Below, in pieces: positions 6,027-8,538 of a stretch of DNA of 8,538 nucleotides. The DNA lies in assembly GCA_027061995.1 (NCBI GenBank), contig JAMOUT010000067.1, positions 1-8,538 on the forward strand, read 5' to 3'. The DNA comes from Candidatus Aminicenantota bacterium. GTDB lineage: Bacteria; Acidobacteriota; Aminicenantia; JAMOAD01. The first letter of the stretch is position 1, and every line of letters starts with the position of its first letter. The position numbers and the translations under genes are program-made. The notes beneath the pieces are model-generated. The model worked only from the letters and a program-made list of their open reading frames with translations. It did no database searches and had not been told where the DNA came from.

Positions 6027-6581
6027 TTATTCCTCCTTAAATATTTTTCCTATTTTATTGTTAAAAATATCGGTTGTTGTTTTATCAATATTTGTGCATC
6101 GAATCTCATTAAAACTATTTTTATTATTTAATATAAATTTTTTTATGGTTTCAAGGATTATCTCGGCTCCCCTTTCCTTGGGAAAACCGAAAATCCCCGT
6201 TGAGATTGCCGGAAGTGCCATATGTTTAATCCCTTTTGATTTGGCAAGCTCAAGAGCCGAAAAAACCGCAGAACTTAATTTGTTTTCTTCATCACCTTCA
6301 CCCCATCTCGGTCCTACAGTATGAATCACGAAATTCGCCTTTAAATTACCCGCACCCGTTATAACCGCTTTTCCGACAGGGACAAAACCTATTTTATCAC
6401 TTTCCTCTTGGATTATACCCCCCCCTTTTCTGACTATGGCTCCCGCAACACCGCCTCCGTGCTTAAGATATGAGTTAGCGGCATTAACAATAGCCTCAGT
6501 CTCCTCTTCGGTAATATCTCCCCTAACTATTTTAACCCTTGTTCCTTTAAAATCTATCTCATTCACCACCGAATTTTTCAT
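6027..6581 (-). CDS. Macro-domain protein (ADP-ribose binding / probable ADP-ribosyl hydrolase)
   Basis: Macro domains bind ADP-ribose and many remove it from proteins or hydrolyse O-acetyl-ADP-ribose. The 184-residue protein is a single macro domain: RGDIT (20-24), AIVNAAN (30-36), the diphosphate-binding HGGGVAGAI (41-49), VIHTVGP (85-91) and [11 protein letters not shown] (124-134). The HGGG.A.AI loop and the IQEESDKIG stretch look closer to the archaeal Af1521-like group than to the GGGGVDGAIH form of E. coli YmdB; substrate and activity cannot be read from this. I prefer the ATG at 6581 over a TTG two codons upstream. There is no SD, but a strong promoter ends 6 bases before the ATG, so the message may be leaderless. 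It is coupled to gap with a 1-base gap, an unusual partner that suggests a link to NAD/ADP-ribose turnover. Confidence 0.93.
   Translation of the reverse strand: MKNSVVNEIDFKGTRVKIVRGDITEEETEAIVNAANSYLKHGGGVAGAIVRKGGGIIQEESDKIGFVPVGKAVITGAGNLKANFVIHTVGPRWGEGDEENKLSSAVFSALELAKSKGIKHMALPAISTGIFGFPKERGAEIILETIKKFILNNKNSFNEIRCTNIDKTTTDIFNNKIGKIFKEE
6032..6039 (-). promoter_or_regulatory. gap ribosome binding site inside the macro gene
   Basis: TAAGGAGG matches 8 of the 9 anti-SD positions and lies 6 bases before the gap ATG, within the last codons of the macro gene. The motif AAGGAGGAATAAAATG contains the macro stop TAA and the gap ATG, one base apart. Confidence 0.85.
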
Positions 6582-6587
6582 ATACAA

Positions 6588-6616
6588 ATTATAATTAATT
6601 TATCATTTTTTGTAAA
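6588..6616 (-). promoter_or_regulatory. Probable sigma-70 promoter of the macro-gap-pgk-tpiA unit
   Basis: The -35 box TTTACA (6616-6611) matches 5 of 6 consensus bases, the spacer is exactly 17 bases, and the -10 box TATAAT (6593-6588) is perfect. Seven bases downstream of the -10 is the A of the macro ATG at 6581, the expected start point. Upstream is A/T-rich with T-runs, which could act as an UP element. This is the strongest promoter-like sequence I see in the window. Confidence 0.75.
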
Positions 6617-6694
6617 TAAGAGATTATTAGTTTACGGGGAATTATTAAAACAAACAAAAAAAATCTCAGCAAAAAATTTAATTAATATAAAAGA

Positions 6695-8179
6695 TTAATC
6701 CTGTTTTTTTGGTTTCAATAACGGAAACAGGATAACCTCTTTTATGGAGTTTGTGCCTGTTATAATCATTGCCAACCTGTCTATACCGATTCCCTCACCG
6801 GCGGCAGGGGGCATTCCGTATTCCAATGCTCTTATATAATCATAATCAATCATATGTGCTTCATCATCACCCGCTTCTCTATCTTTCACCTGTTCGCTGA
6901 ATCTTTCCAATTGAATCGCAGGATCATTAAGCTCCGAGAATCCGTTTGCAAGCTCCATCCCCGCTATAAACAGCTCAAATCTTTCTGTCCTCCCCTCCAT
7001 CTCTCTGTGAGGTTTTGAAAGGGGTGATATCTCTATCGGATGATTAATTATAAAAGTGGGGTCAACCAAATGCTCGGTAACATATTCATCAAAAATATAA
7101 TCCAATGCTTTTGAATATACGGGGGAAAGATTATCTTCTCCCGCAAGTTTTAGAGCATGTTTTATAACAGTCTCTTTATCATTTAACTCCTCTATGGAAA
7201 GAGGGGAATGTTCGGCTATTGCTTCAAGAATATCAAGTTTTTTAAAGGGGGGAGCAAGATTAATCTTTTTCCCGTTATACTCTATAACCTCTTCGGTTAA
7301 TCCCTCATCTATCAGAGTTTTAAAAAGCTCTTCCGTCAACTTAATCAAATCCTTATAATCACTGTAAGTTTGATAAAATTCAAGCATTGTAAACTCGGGA
7401 TTATGATGAGAGGATATCCCTTCGTTTCTAAAATTTCTGTTTATCTCATATACTCTTTCAAACCCTCCCACAAGAAGTCTTTTCAGATAAAGTTCGGGGG
7501 CTATCCTGAGATACAGATCTATGTTCAAAGCATTATGATGAGTGATAAAAGGTTTGGCGAGAGCTCCTCCCGGGATGGATTGCATCATAGGGGTTTCAAC
7601 CTCAATATAACCTCTGTCATCAAGAAATTTTCTAATCTGCCTTATCATCAAAAATCTTTTTTCAAAAACCTCTCTTGACTCTCTGTTTATTATCAAATCA
7701 AGATATCTCTGTCTAAATCTTAATTCTTTATCCTGCAAACCATGCCATTTTTCAGGAAGGGGTAACAGGGATTTTGATAAAAACTTGAATTTCTCAACAA
7801 CTATCGTAAGTTCGCCGGTTTTAGTTCTGAATACTCTTCCTTCAACTCCGATTATATCTCCCATATCAAAACTTTTGAATAATTTATATTCATCGGAACC
7901 GATTATATTTTTTTTAACATATATCTGAAGTTTATCCTTTCCGTTTGACAGATGGAAAAAAGATGCTCCTCCCATAATTCTCTTAGCGATAATTCTCCCC
8001 GGTGTTTTCTCCTTGTATTCAGTCTTCTCAAGCTCTGTTTCATCTTTATCTCCGTATTCGGAAATAATTTGACTTATTGTTTTGGTATAATCGTATGAAT
8101 AAGGGTAAGGTTCAATATTTTTTTCCCTTAGATTTTTTAATTTTTCTCTTCTAACTTGAAATTCATCATTCTCAGCCAT
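6695..8179 (-). CDS. lysS: Lysyl-tRNA synthetase, class II
   Basis: LysRS charges tRNA-Lys with lysine using ATP. The 494-residue enzyme has the usual bacterial length and layout. An N-terminal OB-fold anticodon-binding domain (about 55-140; GRIIAKRIMG, FFHLSNGKDKLQIYV) precedes the class II core with motif 1 (about 176-199, FLDDRGYIEVETP), motif 2 (FRNEGISSHHNPEFTMLE, 250-267) and motif 3 (GEGIGIDRLAM, 461-471). The lysine-site segment GMELANGFSELNDP is at 407-420. No key residue is missing. The ATG has GGAGG 8 bases upstream. The 119-base spacer before it is too short for a T-box. Downstream, 113 bases separate it from the macro gene; there I see T-runs but no GC hairpin, so read-through into the macro-gap unit is possible. 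Confidence 0.98.
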   Translation of the reverse strand: MAENDEFQVRREKLKNLREKNIEPYPYSYDYTKTISQIISEYGDKDETELEKTEYKEKTPGRIIAKRIMGGASFFHLSNGKDKLQIYVKKNIIGSDEYKLFKSFDMGDIIGVEGRVFRTKTGELTIVVEKFKFLSKSLLPLPEKWHGLQDKELRFRQRYLDLIINRESREVFEKRFLMIRQIRKFLDDRGYIEVETPMMQSIPGGALAKPFITHHNALNIDLYLRIAPELYLKRLLVGGFERVYEINRNFRNEGISSHHNPEFTMLEFYQTYSDYKDLIKLTEELFKTLIDEGLTEEVIEYNGKKINLAPPFKKLDILEAIAEHSPLSIEELNDKETVIKHALKLAGEDNLSPVYSKALDYIFDEYVTEHLVDPTFIINHPIEISPLSKPHREMEGRTERFELFIAGMELANGFSELNDPAIQLERFSEQVKDREAGDDEAHMIDYDYIRALEYGMPPAAGEGIGIDRLAMIITGTNSIKEVILFPLLKPKKQD

Positions 8180-8206
8180 TCTTTAATCCTCCGTAAAATT
8201 TTTACA

Positions 8207-8235
8207 ATTTTATCATTTTTCCACCATTTATGAAA
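8207..8235 (-). promoter_or_regulatory. Candidate lysS promoter (extended -10)
   Basis: TAAAAT (8212-8207) preceded by TGA fits an extended -10 box (TGnTATAAT) with one mismatch in the hexamer. A weak TTTCAT -35 (8235-8230) stands 17 bases upstream. It would start transcription near 8200, giving a 5' UTR of about 20 bases with the GGAGG SD inside it. It lies just downstream of the terminator-like hairpin of the preceding gene, which fits a separate lysS unit. Confidence 0.4.
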
Positions 8236-8256
8236 GTTTTGTTTTTAGGAAGATAT

Positions 8257-8296
8257 AAAAAGCCTCGAAGCTTCAAAGCCACAAGCCTCAAAGCTT
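8257..8296 (-). terminator. Hairpin plus T-run after the four-helix-bundle gene
   Basis: On the minus strand AAGCTTTGAGGC (8296-8285) pairs with GCTTTGAAGCTT (8279-8268) as 12 pairs including three G-U, around the 5-base loop TTGTG. CGAGG and then CTTTTT follow (run at 8261-8257), a plausible rho-independent terminator although the T-run is 5-6 bases from the stem. The outer AAAAAGC/GCTTTTT arms can also pair. It starts just after the stop codon of the upstream gene. The stem is made of two imperfect tandem units (see repeat). Confidence 0.5.
8264..8294 (-). repeat. Two imperfect tandem units of GCTTTGARGCTT
   Basis: The minus strand reads GCTTTGAGGCTTGTG (8294-8280) followed directly by GCTTTGAAGCTTCGAG (8279-8264), then GCTTTTT, which begins a third copy. 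The units are nearly identical and partly self-complementary (GAAGCTTC is a palindrome). This composition differs from all other spacers in the window, which are A/T-only. Confidence 0.65.
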
Positions 8297-8298
8297 TT

Positions 8299-8538
8299 TC
8301 AATCTTTGTTTTTCGTCTTTTCTATCAAAGAATATAACATTCTTCTTATCTCTTCACCTCTTTTATTTAATTCTTCGTATTCTTCCACTGTTATATATTT
8401 TAAATCTCTACTCAACATCATTTGATATAACAATTCCTCACAACTTCCATATGCTATCTTTACATATCTTAAAAACTCCTTCTCACTCCCTCCTCCCCCT
8501 TCCTTTAGATTCATCGGTATTGAATACGATGCTCTTCT
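8299..8538 (-). CDS. Four-helix-bundle protein (23S rRNA intervening-sequence family), 5' end outside window
   Basis: The visible 79 codons begin RRASYSIPMNLKEG, which matches the family core RASxSIPxNIAEG, followed by SEKEFLRYVKIAYGSCEELLYQ (family: S..EF..FL.IA.GS..EL.TQ) and two more charged helices ending in KTKNKD. The ATG at 8514 is the family's internal position after SIP, not the start: the frame is open to the window edge and the conserved residues upstream of it are present. The whole protein is usually about 115-130 residues, so roughly 40 are missing outside the window. The family was first seen in intervening sequences of 23S rRNA genes but is mostly found as stand-alone genes; its function is unknown. 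GGGG after KEG departs from the more usual GxGR. It ends in the repeat-built hairpin. Confidence 0.88.
   Translation of the reverse strand, partial: RRASYSIPMNLKEGGGGSEKEFLRYVKIAYGSCEELLYQMMLSRDLKYITVEEYEELNKRGEEIRRMLYSLIEKTKNKD

Noticed and set aside
6617-6694. Rho-independent terminator after lysS
   Set aside because: Several T-runs occur but no GC-containing stem precedes them, so I do not call a terminator.
8180-8298. T-box or lysine riboswitch upstream of lysS
   Set aside because: The 119-base spacer is largely taken by the preceding terminator, promoter candidate and SD; no T-box sequence or long conserved leader fits.
8299-8514. Complete 71-residue protein starting at the ATG at 8514
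   Set aside because: The eight codons upstream give RRASYSIP in frame, the conserved family core that precedes this Met, so the Met is internal and the gene is cut by the window edge.
1-8538. CRISPR array, insertion sequence, toxin-antitoxin pair or defence system
   Set aside because: No regularly spaced repeats, transposase motifs, terminal inverted repeats or effector domains are visible; the window is filled by housekeeping genes. The macro gene lacks the ADP-ribosyltransferase partner expected in a DarTG-type pair.

Overview
The window is an ordinary-looking but densely packed piece of a bacterial chromosome. All eleven protein genes and both tRNA genes lie on the minus strand, so transcription runs from position 8538 toward position 1. 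The DNA is AT-rich, with A/T-only spacers, frequent AGA/ATA codons and many TTT/AAA runs. Most starts have strong Shine-Dalgarno (SD) sites complementary to the 3' end of 16S rRNA. Every gene whose family I recognise is a housekeeping bacterial type (class II LysRS, SecG, Ffh, L28, S16, KhpA, RimM, type I GAPDH). The sequence alone does not let me name a phylum; an AT-rich, perhaps uncultured, bacterium is the safest statement. I see no mobile element, CRISPR array, prophage or rRNA gene.

Layout in the direction of transcription. First comes the 3' part of a four-helix-bundle (23S rRNA intervening-sequence type) protein gene, cut by the window edge and followed by a repeat-built hairpin and T-run that look like a terminator. 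Next is lysS with its own probable extended -10 promoter. A 113-base spacer then carries the best promoter in the window (TTTACA-17-TATAAT), placed so that transcription should start at or next to the ATG of a macro-domain gene. The macro gene is 1 base from gap (GAPDH); then come pgk, tpiA (1 base after pgk) and secG (3 bases after tpiA). Only 10 bases after secG is tRNA-Leu(GAG), 13 bases later tRNA-Ala(GGC), and 22 bases later rpmB (L28). The series continues with ffh, rpsP (S16), khpA and the first 120 codons of rimM, which runs off the left edge.

From the macro gene to rimM the spacers are 1-62 bases with no convincing terminator. The simplest reading is one long transcription unit, or overlapping units, joining lower-upper glycolysis (GAPDH-PGK-TIM), an ADP-ribose-binding macro protein, protein export (SecG and the SRP GTPase Ffh), two tRNAs, and ribosome assembly (L28, S16, KhpA, RimM). 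tRNA processing would cut this transcript in the middle.

I found no clearly new system. The points worth a second look are the macro-gap coupling and its near-leaderless promoter, the nearly identical translational-coupling junctions at macro/gap and pgk/tpiA, the tRNA-punctuated operon with rpmB downstream, the ffh start without an SD, and the TTG start of rimM directly in frame behind khpA.
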